Positions 28,788-38,264 of a stretch of DNA of 64,000 nt are shown piece after piece. The notes below the pieces were generated by a model, which worked only from the letters and a program-made list of their open reading frames with translations, was not told the origin of the DNA and searched no databases. Numbering within the stretch: position 1 is the first letter of the stretch; each line of letters opens with the position of its first letter. A program made the position numbers and the translations under genes. The DNA comes from Pseudovibrio denitrificans JCM 12308 (GTDB taxonomy: Bacteria > Pseudomonadota > Alphaproteobacteria > Rhizobiales > Stappiaceae), in contig NZ_BAZK01000002.1 of the NCBI RefSeq assembly GCF_001310815.1, positions 172,443 to 236,442 of the forward strand, in the 5' to 3' direction.

Positions 28788-28803
28788 CATGTGTATACAC
28801 ATG
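28788..28803. promoter_or_regulatory. 16-bp perfect palindrome upstream of icd
   Basis: CATGTGTATACACATG is fully symmetric. It lies 61-76 bases before the icd start and about 390 before the divergent fabF-like gene. The TGTATACA core is typical of GntR-family operators, but no regulator gene is adjacent. The rest of the 461-base gap (28728-29188) holds no gene I can support. Confidence 0.5.
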
Positions 28804-29188
28804 TGCGCAATTTAATGCCAGTGGAAATCTGCGGTTGGAGTGCCAGTAATACCAAATTCGTATGCCGCACTGAAGTGGTTGCCGCTAACAATTTGCTATT
28901 TCAACTGTATTTGCGCTCAACGATGGTTTGAATTGCTGTCTATAATTCCGCAGTCCCTCTTTCTTTTCGGGGAGTGATTGTCGGAGACTCTCGTGAGAGG
29001 CTGGGAACCGATTGTTCCGATATCCCAAGATGTTATCCACTAAGAGTTGTGTTTGCGTAGTTTGCTCTTAACTCTCAAAACATATCCAATTACTCTGACC
29101 ATTAGATGGCGCCATAATTGGGACGCGAGCATTTTGTAGAGCGCGCAGGAGTCGGTTGCTGCGTTCTTTAGCTTAGGAGTTAGGGAAG

Positions 29189-30451
29189 ATGCGGATTGTT
29201 GTAACCGGTATGGGGGTGGTTTCACCCCTGGGTGTTGGGATCAACCCGTTTTGGGAGCGTCTGGTAGCTTCCAGAAGCGGTATTCGCGCTCTTACCAGAT
29301 TTGATGGAAGTGAGCAGGCTTGCCAGGTGGCAGGGCAGGTTCCCTCCATTGATGAAGATGAATTTGGCTTCGATGCCAGTGTGGCCATTCCTTTCAAAGA
29401 TCAGAAGAAGATGGATCTGTTCATCCATTATGCTCTGGTTGCAGCCAAGGAAGCCGTTGACCAGGCTGGTTGGTATCCGGAAACGGATGAAGACAAGGAA
29501 GCCACGGCCACTATTATTGCCTCTGGTGTTGGCGGGTTCCCTGCCATGACCGGAGCCACACGCACCGTGGAGACCAAAGGCCCGCGGCGGCTCTCTCCGT
29601 TTATTGTGCCAAGCTTTCTGGCAAACCTTGCAGCTGGGCAGGTATCCATTGCCAACGGGTTCAAAGGCCCGCTGGGAACACCTGTGACGGCATGTGCGGC
29701 CAGTGTGCAGGCGATTGGTGATGCGGTTCGCATGATCAAGAGCGGTGAAGCGGATGTGGCACTTGCCGGTGGAGCTGAGGCTTGCATCGATGCAGTGTCG
29801 TTTGCTGGCTTTTCTGCTGCGCGTGCACTTTCCAGTGGCTTTAATGAGGAACCGCACAAAGCCTCCCGCCCATTTGACAGGAACCGCGATGGGTTCGTGA
29901 TGGGTGAAGGGGCTGCGATGCTGGTGATTGAGCGGTTGGATCATGCGCTTGAGCGTGGAGCTACGCCGCTTGCTGAAATCCTTGGATATGGCACTTCAGC
30001 GGATGCACATCATGTGACGGCTTCCCCGCCGGATGGCGCGGGTGGTCAGGCTGCTATGCGTAAGGCTTTGAAGCAGGCCGGGATCAATCCCGATGACATT
30101 GACTACATCAATGCGCACAGCACCTCGACACCGGTTGGAGATGCGGCAGAGATTGCTGGCATTCAGGCTGTGTTTGGAGATCGCGGAAAAGATCTGGCTA
30201 TTTCCTCAACCAAGTCGGCAACTGGTCACCTTCTGGGTGCAGCTGGTGCGATTGAGGCGATTGCCTCCATCATGGCTTTGAGGGAAGGGGTGCTTCCACC
30301 AACACTGAACTTGGAAGAGCCGGATGAGGCTGCTTCTCAGTTTGAGTTGGTGGCCAATGAGTCCAAGGAAAAGGACCTCAAATACGTCATGTCCAATGGC
30401 TTTGGATTTGGGGGCGTGAACGCCTCTGTCATTTTTGGAAAGCCAGGCTGA
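29189..30451 (+). CDS. fabF: Beta-ketoacyl-ACP synthase II (FabF-like)
   Basis: This enzyme condenses acyl-ACP with malonyl-ACP in fatty-acid elongation. The 420-aa protein has the Cys-His-His triad: Cys in TACAASVQAIGDA (about residue 169), His in YINAHSTSTPVGD (about 310), His in KSATGHLLGAAG (about 347). The glycine-rich C-terminus is FGFGGVNAS. It stands alone rather than beside acpP and fabD, so it may be a second copy rather than the main fabF. TTAGGAGTTAGGG precedes ATG 29189. Confidence 0.9.
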   Translation: MRIVVTGMGVVSPLGVGINPFWERLVASRSGIRALTRFDGSEQACQVAGQVPSIDEDEFGFDASVAIPFKDQKKMDLFIHYALVAAKEAVDQAGWYPETDEDKEATATIIASGVGGFPAMTGATRTVETKGPRRLSPFIVPSFLANLAAGQVSIANGFKGPLGTPVTACAASVQAIGDAVRMIKSGEADVALAGGAEACIDAVSFAGFSAARALSSGFNEEPHKASRPFDRNRDGFVMGEGAAMLVIERLDHALERGATPLAEILGYGTSADAHHVTASPPDGAGGQAAMRKALKQAGINPDDIDYINAHSTSTPVGDAAEIAGIQAVFGDRGKDLAISSTKSATGHLLGAAGAIEAIASIMALREGVLPPTLNLEEPDEAASQFELVANESKEKDLKYVMSNGFGFGGVNASVIFGKPG

Positions 30452-30500
30452 GGATTAAAGCAGGTTGCCATTCTGCGGAAACTACGAGTTGCTTTAATCC
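30452..30500. repeat. 11-bp inverted repeat after fabF
   Basis: GGATTAAAGCA (30452-30462) and TGCTTTAATCC (30490-30500) are perfect complements starting at the base after the stop codon. There is no T-run after the stem, so it is not a clear terminator. The TTAAAGCAG edge resembles the palindromic element at 17558-17662 and may belong to the same repeat class. Confidence 0.45.
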
Positions 30501-30578
30501 CCTGTTTAAGCGCTGCCTTGGTGGCTTAATAGCCATCTGATGTGGGCTGTGCGATATGGAGAGGGTAGAAGTTTTGGG

Positions 30579-30608
30579 AAAGGCTCAGAGATCTTTTGAG
30601 CCTTTTTT
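30579..30608 (+). terminator. Rho-independent terminator downstream of fabF
   Basis: AAAGGCTCA pairs with TGAGCCTTT, a nine-bp stem with a short loop, followed by TTTTTTC. It lies about 130 bases after the fabF stop. Confidence 0.75.
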
Positions 30609-30626
30609 CTTTTTGCCACATTGGTC

Positions 30627-30644
30627 GATTAAGCGCGCTTAATC
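30627..30644. promoter_or_regulatory. 18-bp perfect palindrome upstream of the DUF2585 gene
   Basis: GATTAAGCGCGCTTAATC is fully symmetric and carries TTAA-N6-TTAA. It lies about 140 bases before the DUF2585 gene. It may be an operator, perhaps a variant CtrA-type or other dyad site. No direct evidence links it to a regulator. Confidence 0.4.
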
Positions 30645-30781
30645 AGCTTAAAACGGCTCATGGTTCTTGCTGTTTTATCAAGCTGGTTTAGGTATTACTT
30701 ATATACGCATTCTGTTTTGAAGGTCCTGTTCATCCTTCACAGCTATGCTCATCGTTTACGTAGATATTGAAAGTCTGATTG

Positions 30782-31372
30782 ATGCTCAGTCGATTGAATA
30801 ACAAGCATTATGCTTTGATCACCGTTCTCCTGCTTGTCCTGACAGCCGTCATTCTTTTTGCCATGGGGCGAGAGCCGATCTGTAAGTGCGGAGAGATCAA
30901 GCTTTGGACGTGGGACGTCAACAGTTCGGACAACAGCCAGCATATTGCTGATTGGTATACGCCTTCGCACATCATCCACGGCATGCTGTTTTATGCCCTG
31001 TTCTGGTGGATGGGGCGGTTGTTTACGGGCGGTGCCGGTTGGCCGATGGGTTTCCGTCTGGTGCTGTCTGTTATTGTGGAAGCGGCCTGGGAGATCGTCG
31101 AGAACTCCAGCTTCATCATCAATCGCTATCGGGAAGCGACGATTGCGCTGGATTACTTCGGTGACAGTGTTCTCAACTCCGTCTTCGATATTATCTGGAT
31201 GATCTTCGGCTTCTGGCTGGCGGCTCGTTTGCCGGTATGGCTGACAGTTGTGCTGATCCTTGCGATGGAGTTGATTGTTGGTTCGATCATCCGGGATAAC
31301 CTGACCCTCAATGTGATCATGCTGGTCTATCCGCTGGATGCGATCCGTGAATGGCAGATGCAAGCCTACTGA
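30782..31372 (+). CDS. DUF2585 (UPF0314) family membrane protein
   Basis: This 196-aa polytopic membrane protein has helices at about residues 10-30, 64-82, 88-105, 140-160 and 165-185. It shows the UPF0314 pattern: CKCGEIKLWTW, a Trp-His region DWYTPSHIIHGMLFY, and the acidic VEAAWEIVENSSFIINRYR segment. The biological role of the family is unknown. The start is ATG 30782 (MLSRLNNKHY); a TTG one codon upstream is possible. Confidence 0.85.
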   Translation: MLSRLNNKHYALITVLLLVLTAVILFAMGREPICKCGEIKLWTWDVNSSDNSQHIADWYTPSHIIHGMLFYALFWWMGRLFTGGAGWPMGFRLVLSVIVEAAWEIVENSSFIINRYREATIALDYFGDSVLNSVFDIIWMIFGFWLAARLPVWLTVVLILAMELIVGSIIRDNLTLNVIMLVYPLDAIREWQMQAY

Positions 31373-31459
31373 TCTACATAAAAGTGCCGCGCTCATGGAT
31401 GATTGCGCGGCCTTTTATCTTTGAACTTAAGCTATCGATGAACGCCTGAAGCGAACGCC

Positions 31460-32080
31460 CTATTGCTTTTTGTGAGCAGCAAGGGCGATGGCGACATAAC
31501 TCCATCCGTTGAACATGATCGAGATGCCAGCAACGAGGCCAAGTGCCCACGCTGTTGAGCCGGGGAAGTCGAGCAGAATCATCAGGCCTGCGCCAATTGC
31601 GATGATACCGGACGCGAGGATCCAGCCCCAGCTGCTGTGAGGTCGTAGGCGGAAGGAGAACATGGCTTGTGCGATGCCCTGTGCAATGAAGACAACGGAA
31701 AGCACCAGCGTGAGTGCTTCTGTCCCCGCTACAGGGTTGTAGTAGATCGCGATGCCGCCAACCAATGCGATGATGCCGATGAGGGACTGCCAGAGGAAGC
31801 CTCCCCATTCTTTCACCTGCATGGCATGCCAGAGTTGAAGAACCCCGACGACGATTAAAACCAGTCCGATAACCAGTGCTACTGCGATGGAGGACGCGTA
31901 TGGTATGACCAACACAATCGTACCACCAATCACCATCAATACTCCGAGCACCAGGAATTTCCACCAGTTGTCACGCACTAACTGCGTGAGGTCCGGGACA
32001 TTTGGAGGCGGGGTGCCACCTGTGTTGGGTTCTTGTCCAGGCATAGTCGTCGGGGTCTCCTTCGTAGAGGGTCGGGCCAT
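31460..32080 (-). CDS. HdeD family (DUF308) membrane protein
   Basis: This 206-aa inner-membrane protein has a Pro/Thr-rich N-terminus (about 30 residues). Six transmembrane helices follow in three similar hairpins, including WWKFLVLGVLMVIGG and LALLVIGL-type repeats. The family takes its name from the acid-resistance gene hdeD, but its mechanism is unknown. It is monocistronic, on the opposite strand to its neighbours. Confidence 0.85.
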   Translation of the reverse strand: MARPSTKETPTTMPGQEPNTGGTPPPNVPDLTQLVRDNWWKFLVLGVLMVIGGTIVLVIPYASSIAVALVIGLVLIVVGVLQLWHAMQVKEWGGFLWQSLIGIIALVGGIAIYYNPVAGTEALTLVLSVVFIAQGIAQAMFSFRLRPHSSWGWILASGIIAIGAGLMILLDFPGSTAWALGLVAGISIMFNGWSYVAIALAAHKKQ

Positions 32081-32337
32081 TCAGAGGCTGCATTGAAACG
32101 GCTAACTCTCTAGGTAACAGCAAATCACAGCTTTACTCTTGATTGAATTCGCCGAATTTTACCCTCTTTAGGTGACTAGTCAGAGCTCTCACACGATTTC
32201 GCAGGACTGAGGTGCTGGTGGTGAGTTATCGCCGCTGGAAAACCTCAGGCTAATCCTGATGGGATTTTGTGTTTCATGGGGCCATTCTGGCCAAAACTAC
32301 TCTGGTAATTTTCAGCCTTATCGGCTAGAGGATCGGC

Positions 32338-33107
32338 ATGTCTGAAAGCACTCCTGAAACAAACACCGCCATTCCTCCTGTTGTGATCCTTTGTGAACCT
32401 CAACTTGGCGAAAACATCGGCATGGTTGCCCGTGCGATGGCCAACTTTGGCCTGCATGATCTGCGCCTGATCAACCGCGTGATGGTTGGCCGAGTGAAAA
32501 AGCGCGCTCTGCTTCCAGCCGGGCTCATCATGTGATTGATGCTGCTCGGGTTTTTGACAGTGTGGAGGAAGCTGTTGCTGATCTGAAGCTGGTTTTTGCG
32601 ACCACGGCGCGCAGCCGCGATATTCCAAAGCCGGTTGTTGGGCCTGATGAAGCTGCTAATGAGAGTGTGGCTCAGGGTCTGCGTGATATTCCATCCGGTT
32701 ACATGTTTGGTCGCGAACGCTGGGGCCTGAACAATGATGAAGTGGCGCTTGCGAACAAGATCGTGACGCTGCCGGTTGATCCAACCTATGCTTCCCTTAA
32801 TATTGCTCAGGCTGTTTTGGTATGTGCCTATGAATGGCGCCGCGTGGCGACAGCGGGTGCATTGCCTTTCTCATTAGATGATTACGAGGGAGAGCCTGCA
32901 ACTCAGGAATCCATTCAACGGATGTTTGACCATCTGGAATCCGGTCTGGACGCGCGTGGTTTCTTCCGTCCTGTCGAGAAAAAGCCAGTCACAATTCGTA
33001 GGTTGCGCAACATCTTTCAGAAAGCAGATCTCACCGATAATGAAGTGCGCATACTGCGCGGTGTGATTTCCTGCTTCGAAAAGTATGGTGTGAAGGATCA
33101 AGATTAA
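32338..33107 (+). CDS. trmJ: tRNA (cytidine/uridine-2'-O-)-methyltransferase TrmJ (frameshifted in this sequence)
   Basis: This SPOUT-family enzyme methylates the ribose of tRNA position 32. From ATG 32338 the first frame gives VVILCEPQLGENIGMVARAMANFGLHDLRLIN, the family N-terminus. The rest (IDAARVFDSVEEAVADLKLVFATTARSRD, then FGRERWGLNNDE and PTYASLNIAQAV) is one frame back and runs to TAA 33105-33107. Adding one C at about 32475 (AACCGCG read as AACCCGCG) restores LINPRDGWPSEKARSA and 256 aa in total. The stop overlaps the murI start (TAATG). Confidence 0.92.
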
Positions 33108-33880
33108 TGTTGAACGGCTCTCCGGTTGTTCCGTTCCAGCCTCTGCATATGCAGCCAGATGTGTCTGGCCGTGTGCTGGTACTGGATAGTGGTGTCGGAG
33201 GGCTTTCTGTTCAACGTGAGATTAAACGGGCGTTGCCCGATGCAGGCCTGCTTTATCTGGCGGATCGAGCGGCTTTTCCCTATGGAGATTGGGAGGCGGA
33301 TGCTCTTCGGGATCATATTGCCTCTCTGGTGAGTTCCGTGAGCGATGCATGGCAGCCGAGTGCGGTTGTGGTGGCGTGTAATACAGCTTCCACACTGGTG
33401 CTCCAGCGCTTGCGGAAGTTCCTTGATGTGCCTGTGGTGGGCACGGTGCCTGCGATCAAACCAGCTGCGCAGAAGACGAAATCTGGTGTGTTTGCGGTGT
33501 TGGCGACGCCGGGAACTGTGAAGCGCGATTACACGCAGGATCTCATCATTGACTTTGCCCCGGAGCACCATATCGCTCTGGTTGGTGCTACCGGTCTTGC
33601 TGCGTTGGCGGAAGACAAGCTGGCTGGTCGCGCGGTTGATCTTGATCGTCTCCGCCACGAAATCGCGCCCTGCTTTGTCGAGAAAAGCGGAAAGCGTACG
33701 GACTGCGTTGTGCTTGGCTGCACGCACTATCCGTTTCTGCAGAAAGAGATGGAACAGGTGGCTCCATGGCCTGTGACCTGGATTGACCCAGCCCCAGCCA
33801 TTGCCCGCCGCCTGACAGATGTGCTCAAACGTGAACGCGTTGCAGTGGGGTGTGAAGACCTGTTTTTTGTGACCGGTTAA
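33107..33880 (+). CDS. murI: Glutamate racemase
   Basis: MurI converts L-glutamate to D-glutamate for peptidoglycan. The 257-aa protein has all catalytic motifs: DSGVGGLSVQ (about residue 28), LADRAAFPYG, VVACNTASTLVL with the first catalytic Cys (about 89), and VLGCTHYPFL with the second (about 205). The start overlaps the trmJ stop, so translation is coupled. The trmJ-murI pairing near rpsD is common in Hyphomicrobiales. Confidence 0.96.
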   Translation: MLNGSPVVPFQPLHMQPDVSGRVLVLDSGVGGLSVQREIKRALPDAGLLYLADRAAFPYGDWEADALRDHIASLVSSVSDAWQPSAVVVACNTASTLVLQRLRKFLDVPVVGTVPAIKPAAQKTKSGVFAVLATPGTVKRDYTQDLIIDFAPEHHIALVGATGLAALAEDKLAGRAVDLDRLRHEIAPCFVEKSGKRTDCVVLGCTHYPFLQKEMEQVAPWPVTWIDPAPAIARRLTDVLKRERVAVGCEDLFFVTG

Positions 33881-33979
33881 GCCCGCATTAATCACGTGTG
33901 AGAGTTGCCTTTCTCATCTGTTGGATGAGGTGCGGTGCCGACTTATGCTGATGGCATTTCTATTATTAAGTGATTTGCC

Positions 33980-34633
33980 ATGTTGAATTCTCTCATTCGC
34001 TCTTACAAAGGGCAGAAGTACTTTCTCCTTGATCCGTACATTGCACAGCATAACCTCATGCAGCTCCGGGTATTCGAGGTTCTTACCGGTCTTCTGATCG
34101 TATCCAACTGTTACCTAGCTTATTCAGGAGCTTACGCGGTGGGCACGTTTTTACCCCCGCAGGCTGTTACTGAGCTAATGCAGTGGGTCCTTCCGTTCCT
34201 TGGGGATTTGGCTGCCCAAGCTCAAACACCTGAGCAGCAGGCGCTTGCTGTTGGACAAACGACATTTCTTGGTTTCAGTTTCCTGATTGTGCTTGTCACA
34301 CCAGTGCTCGGCGGGCTGGTAATGGATGTTGAGCGCAAGACGCGACTGGCTGTCCCAAAGGTGATGGCGTTCGTCGGGTCCATGGGATATGCCATGTACA
34401 AAATTCTCAATGCGAGTGAAGTTGTTCTCTTCTCAGAAGGCGGTCAGATCCGGACGCTTGATCTTGCAGCGGCACGGCCTGTTGAACTCGGCAATCGAGG
34501 AACATTGCTTCAGCCAGACATTATCACTGATGTCATGACGGCTGACTGGTTTCCCTATGTGGTGCTGGGATTGCTTATCCATGGTTTGGCTTGGATAGCT
34601 CATAGAGCTTTCATTGCACTGAGGCTTCTATAG
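33980..34633 (+). CDS. Hypothetical membrane protein
   Basis: This 217-aa protein begins with a short amphipathic region. It then has about four hydrophobic segments: 32-55 (VLTGLLIVSNCYLAYSGAY), 97-118 (LGFSFLIVLVTPVLGGLVMD), about 128-145, and 190-210. I recognise no family motif. It lies alone between murI and the symporter, both on the same strand, with about 100-base gaps. Confidence 0.65.
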   Translation: MLNSLIRSYKGQKYFLLDPYIAQHNLMQLRVFEVLTGLLIVSNCYLAYSGAYAVGTFLPPQAVTELMQWVLPFLGDLAAQAQTPEQQALAVGQTTFLGFSFLIVLVTPVLGGLVMDVERKTRLAVPKVMAFVGSMGYAMYKILNASEVVLFSEGGQIRTLDLAAARPVELGNRGTLLQPDIITDVMTADWFPYVVLGLLIHGLAWIAHRAFIALRLL

Positions 34634-34753
34634 GTTGCTGGATTGTTGCGGGGCTTGGCGCAAATCCTCTCTTATTTAAGTGGTTGTTCTAGGCGGATCT
34701 TGAATTTGTTTTGATAGCCAGTCGACACCTGCGGATTTGCTGGAGTCGAAGCC

Positions 34754-36208
34754 TTGGATATCATCAACATTGTCGTCGATTACACCAACGCCATCCTCTG
34801 GAACTATGTTCTGCTTTATGGATTGCTTGCTGTTGGTGTGTTTTTCACCATTCGGCTGGGGTTCATCCAGTTTCGATATTTCGGACAATGTTTCAGTGTT
34901 CTGCTCAAATCCCGTCATGAAGACCGCAACGGGATCAGTCCTTTTCAGGCTTTATGTACCAGTCTGGCGTCACGTGTTGGTACGGGTAACATCGCAGGGG
35001 TTGCTGTTGCGCTGACGCTGGGCGGGCCGGGCGCTATCTTCTGGATGTGGATGGTTGCGCTGGTTGGCATGGCGACGGCTTATGCTGAGAGTGCGTTGGC
35101 TCAGCTTTATAAGGTTGAGGATGATGAAGGGCAGTTTCGTGGTGGTCCAGCTTTCTATATGGCGGCAGGGCTAAAGAGCCCGCTCCTCGGCCATATCTTT
35201 GCAATTGCTTTGATTTTTGCGTTTGGTGTTGTGTTCTCTGCCGTGCAGTCCAACTCCATCGCAGATGCCATGTACAGTGCCTTTGATATGCCGGAGATCG
35301 TGACTGGTGCCGTGCTTGTGGTGGCCGCTGGTCTCGTTATCTTTGGCGGTTTGCGTAAGATCGCGCACTTTGCTGAGGTTGTCGTTCCGTTCATGGCGAT
35401 TGCTTATGTGGTGATCGCGTTTGGTATTCTGGCGGTGAACTTTGAGCAGGTTCCGGGTGTTCTTTGGAGCATTGTGGCGCATGCGTTTGGATTGGAAGAA
35501 GCTGTTGGTGGTGTGACTGGCGGTGTGATGGCAGCGCTGCTCAATGGTGTTCGCCGTGGGCTTTATTCCAACGAAGCGGGCATGGGCTCTGCGCCGAACG
35601 TGGCTGCCTCTGCCGTTCCTGATCCGCATCATCCGGCTTCTCAGGGTTTTGTGCAGGCGCTGGGCGTGTTCATTGATACGATCGTGATTTGTACGGCGAC
35701 TGCGCTGATTATCCTGCTCTCCGGCATTTATGATCCTACGACCGGTGTGACAGGTATTTCGCTCACTCAATCAGCGGCTGAAGCGCATGTGGGGGACTTT
35801 GGTGTCTACTTTATCGCAGTGGCGATTCTGTTCTTCGCGTTCACGTCTATCGTTGCAAACTATTCCTACGCGGAGAACGCCATGATCTATCTGGAACATG
35901 GCTGGAAAGGTGGCCTGACGGTGTTGCGTATCCTTTCTCTGGCCATGGTGTTCTGGGGATCATTGCAGACCGTTGATACGGTGTTCAACGCAGCAGATGC
36001 AGCTATGGCGGTGATGGCGACGATCAACTTGATCGCGATTGTGCTTTTGGCGCCAAAAGTCTCTTTGATCACAAAGGATTACATCAAGCAGCTGAAGGAA
36101 GGGAAGGAGCCCTTGTTCGACGTTGCTGAGCATCCTGAGCTGTCTGAGGGCGTGGATGCCACGATCTGGAGCAAGGAGCGTGGTGAGGAAGCGCAGAAGC
36201 GGTACTGA
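34754..36208 (+). CDS. Sodium:alanine symporter (AGCS family)
   Basis: This 484-aa transporter imports alanine or glycine with Na+. It shows the AGCS signature FQALCTSLASRVGTGNIAGVAVAL (about residues 61-85) and the GGPAFYM motif. The conserved NGVRRGLYSNEAGMGSAPNVAASA sequence follows (about 265-290), within about ten transmembrane helices. The start appears to be TTG 34754, placed nine bases after GGAG; no ATG gives a comparable N-terminus. Confidence 0.93.
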   Translation: MDIINIVVDYTNAILWNYVLLYGLLAVGVFFTIRLGFIQFRYFGQCFSVLLKSRHEDRNGISPFQALCTSLASRVGTGNIAGVAVALTLGGPGAIFWMWMVALVGMATAYAESALAQLYKVEDDEGQFRGGPAFYMAAGLKSPLLGHIFAIALIFAFGVVFSAVQSNSIADAMYSAFDMPEIVTGAVLVVAAGLVIFGGLRKIAHFAEVVVPFMAIAYVVIAFGILAVNFEQVPGVLWSIVAHAFGLEEAVGGVTGGVMAALLNGVRRGLYSNEAGMGSAPNVAASAVPDPHHPASQGFVQALGVFIDTIVICTATALIILLSGIYDPTTGVTGISLTQSAAEAHVGDFGVYFIAVAILFFAFTSIVANYSYAENAMIYLEHGWKGGLTVLRILSLAMVFWGSLQTVDTVFNAADAAMAVMATINLIAIVLLAPKVSLITKDYIKQLKEGKEPLFDVAEHPELSEGVDATIWSKERGEEAQKRY

Positions 36209-36447
36209 TCAGGCCTATGTTTCTGGGCAGTTTGCTGTCATATTTCGTTGACTCTTGGGCGCATTTTCAATAGGAATGCGCTGTTCAGGGCGGCCCCGAT
36301 GGAGCCGCTTTGATTTTACGCACCCGTGTGGTTCGGCATGCGCTATTTGCCGTAACTGCTGTCAGTCGCTTGTAAGCTTTTGTGTTTGCAGCGAAAAAGG
36401 AGGGCGCGTTTCCTTTAAAATTATAGATCAACGCAAAGGAAACTGCG

Positions 36448-37065
36448 ATGTCTAAGCGCCAGAGCGCCAAGTATAAAATTGACCGTCGTATGGGTGAGAA
36501 CATTTGGGGTCGCCCAAAGTCTCCAGCTAACCGCCGTGAATACGGTCCAGGTCAGCACGGTCAGCGCCGCAAAGGCAAGCTTTCTGACTTCGGCGTGCAG
36601 CTGCGCGCAAAGCAGAAGCTGAAAGGTTACTACGGCAACATCTCCGAGAAACAGTTCCGCAAAGTTTATGATGAAGCTTCCCGTCAGCGCGGCGATACTT
36701 CTGAAAACCTGATCGGTCTGCTCGAGTGCCGTCTTGACGCTATTGTTTACCGCGCAAAGTTCGTTCCAACTGTGTTTGCTGCTCGTCAGTTCATCAACCA
36801 CGGTCACGTGAACGTAAACGGTCGTCGTGTAAACATCGGTTCTTACATGTGTAAGCCTGGCGACGTTATCGAAGTTCGTGAGAAGTCCAAGCAGCTGGCA
36901 ATCGTACTGGAAGCAGTACAGTCCGCTGAGCGTGACACTCCTGACTACATTGACGTTGACACCAACAAGCTGGTTGCAACTTACTCCCGCATCCCAGCAT
37001 TTGGTGACGTGCCTTACCCAGTTCAGATGGAACCAAACCTGGTTGTGGAATTCTATTCCCGCTAA
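36448..37065 (+). CDS. rpsD: 30S ribosomal protein S4
   Basis: This 205-aa small-subunit assembly protein binds the 5' domain of 16S rRNA. It starts [21 protein letters not shown], includes the S4 RNA-binding domain ([39 protein letters not shown]), and ends FYSR. It is monocistronic, as usual in alphaproteobacteria. GCAAAGGAAACTGCG precedes the ATG. Confidence 0.99.
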   Translation: MSKRQSAKYKIDRRMGENIWGRPKSPANRREYGPGQHGQRRKGKLSDFGVQLRAKQKLKGYYGNISEKQFRKVYDEASRQRGDTSENLIGLLECRLDAIVYRAKFVPTVFAARQFINHGHVNVNGRRVNIGSYMCKPGDVIEVREKSKQLAIVLEAVQSAERDTPDYIDVDTNKLVATYSRIPAFGDVPYPVQMEPNLVVEFYSR

Positions 37066-37092
37066 TAGGTTTGATCCTGAACGATTTGATTT

Positions 37093-37117
37093 GGGCTACC
37101 CTTTGGGTGGCCCTTTT
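37093..37117 (+). terminator. Terminator of rpsD
   Basis: GGGCTACCC pairs with GGGTGGCCC (one G-T pair) around a TTT loop, followed by TTTTCATTTT. Confidence 0.85.
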
Positions 37118-37197
37118 CATTTTGCGGTGCTACTCCTGCCGCAACGAATTGCATTCATCATCGCCGGATGAATAACGAGTAAAGATAAGATAAAGCC

Positions 37198-38163
37198 ATG
37201 AGTCAGTTAAGCGCAGAACACGCAACCGATATAGCTGCTGAAAGCAAAGTTTTCGATCCTGATTGCCATCCGCTGTTCCGTGAGGTGCCAAGTTCGGTTG
37301 AGTTTAAGAAGCTGCGTAAGCGGTTGCTGCGTGAGACACGCCAGGCGATCTCTGATTACAAAATGGTGCCGGATGGTGCGAGCCCGGAAAAGACTAAATG
37401 GCTCATCTGCCTGTCTGGCGGTAAGGACAGTTACACCCTGCTTGCGGTTCTGATGGATCTGAAGTGGCGCGGTCTTCTTCCTGTTGACCTGATCGCCTGC
37501 AATCTGGATCAGTCCCAGCCGGGCTTCCCTCAACACATTCTGCCTGAGTTCTTTGAACGATATGAGATCCCGAATTTGATCGTGCGCGAGAACACCTATG
37601 GCATCGTTACTGATAAGCTGCCAGAGACCTCGACCTATTGTTCTTTGTGCTCCCGTCTTCGCCGCGGCATTCTTTATCGCACTGCGCGTGAGCTGGGCTG
37701 TGAGGCGATTGTGCTGGGGCACCATCGCGATGATGCGCTGGAAACCTTCATGATGAACATGTTCCACGGTGGCCGTATGGCCTCCATGCCGCCAAAGCTG
37801 GTGAACGATGAGGGCGATCTGATGGTTCTGCGCCCGCTGATGAACTCATCAGAGGTAGACATTGAGAAGTTCTCCAAGGCGATGGAGTTCCCGATTATTC
37901 CTTGTAACCTATGTGGCTCTCAGGATGGCCTGCAGCGCGTTCAGGTGAAGAACATGCTGCAACAGTGGGAAAAGGAAACACCGGGTCGTCTGGGCATTAT
38001 GGCACGCGCTCTGGCACATGTGCGTCCATCACACCTGCACGATGCGCAGGCGTTTGATTTTGTTGGCCTGCGTCCGAACACCGGTGAGAAGGGTGAGAGC
38101 GATCAGGAGCCATGTGCAGCTGCTGAGGCGATGACTGAGAAGTTATTCGGCAACGAGTTTTAG
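37198..38163 (+). CDS. ttcA: tRNA 2-thiocytidine(32) synthetase TtcA
   Basis: TtcA thiolates cytidine 32 in tRNA using ATP and an Fe-S cluster. The 321-aa protein has the PP-loop [10 protein letters not shown] (about residue 77). Paired cysteines sit in [15 protein letters not shown] and in [15 protein letters not shown], which anchor the cluster. It is full length. Together with trmJ upstream, this region holds two modifiers of tRNA position 32. Confidence 0.95.
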   Translation: MSQLSAEHATDIAAESKVFDPDCHPLFREVPSSVEFKKLRKRLLRETRQAISDYKMVPDGASPEKTKWLICLSGGKDSYTLLAVLMDLKWRGLLPVDLIACNLDQSQPGFPQHILPEFFERYEIPNLIVRENTYGIVTDKLPETSTYCSLCSRLRRGILYRTARELGCEAIVLGHHRDDALETFMMNMFHGGRMASMPPKLVNDEGDLMVLRPLMNSSEVDIEKFSKAMEFPIIPCNLCGSQDGLQRVQVKNMLQQWEKETPGRLGIMARALAHVRPSHLHDAQAFDFVGLRPNTGEKGESDQEPCAAAEAMTEKLFGNEF

Positions 38164-38191
38164 CCTCTTGGGCGACCTCTAAATACTTCAG

Positions 38192-38223
38192 GCCGCTGTA
38201 TCATTTGATGCAGCGGCTTTTTT
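38192..38223 (+). terminator. Terminator of ttcA
   Basis: GCCGCTG (38192-38198) pairs with CAGCGGC (38211-38217) around a 12-base loop that can itself pair, followed by TTTTTT. Confidence 0.85.
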
Positions 38224-38264
38224 GCTCTTGGGGCATAGATTGAAGAGCTGTACAGGATTGAAAG

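Noticed and set aside
32532..33107. Treating the second trmJ frame as its own gene starting at ATG 32532
   Set aside because: It lacks the SPOUT N-terminus, has no ribosome-binding site, and joins the upstream frame perfectly after adding one C.
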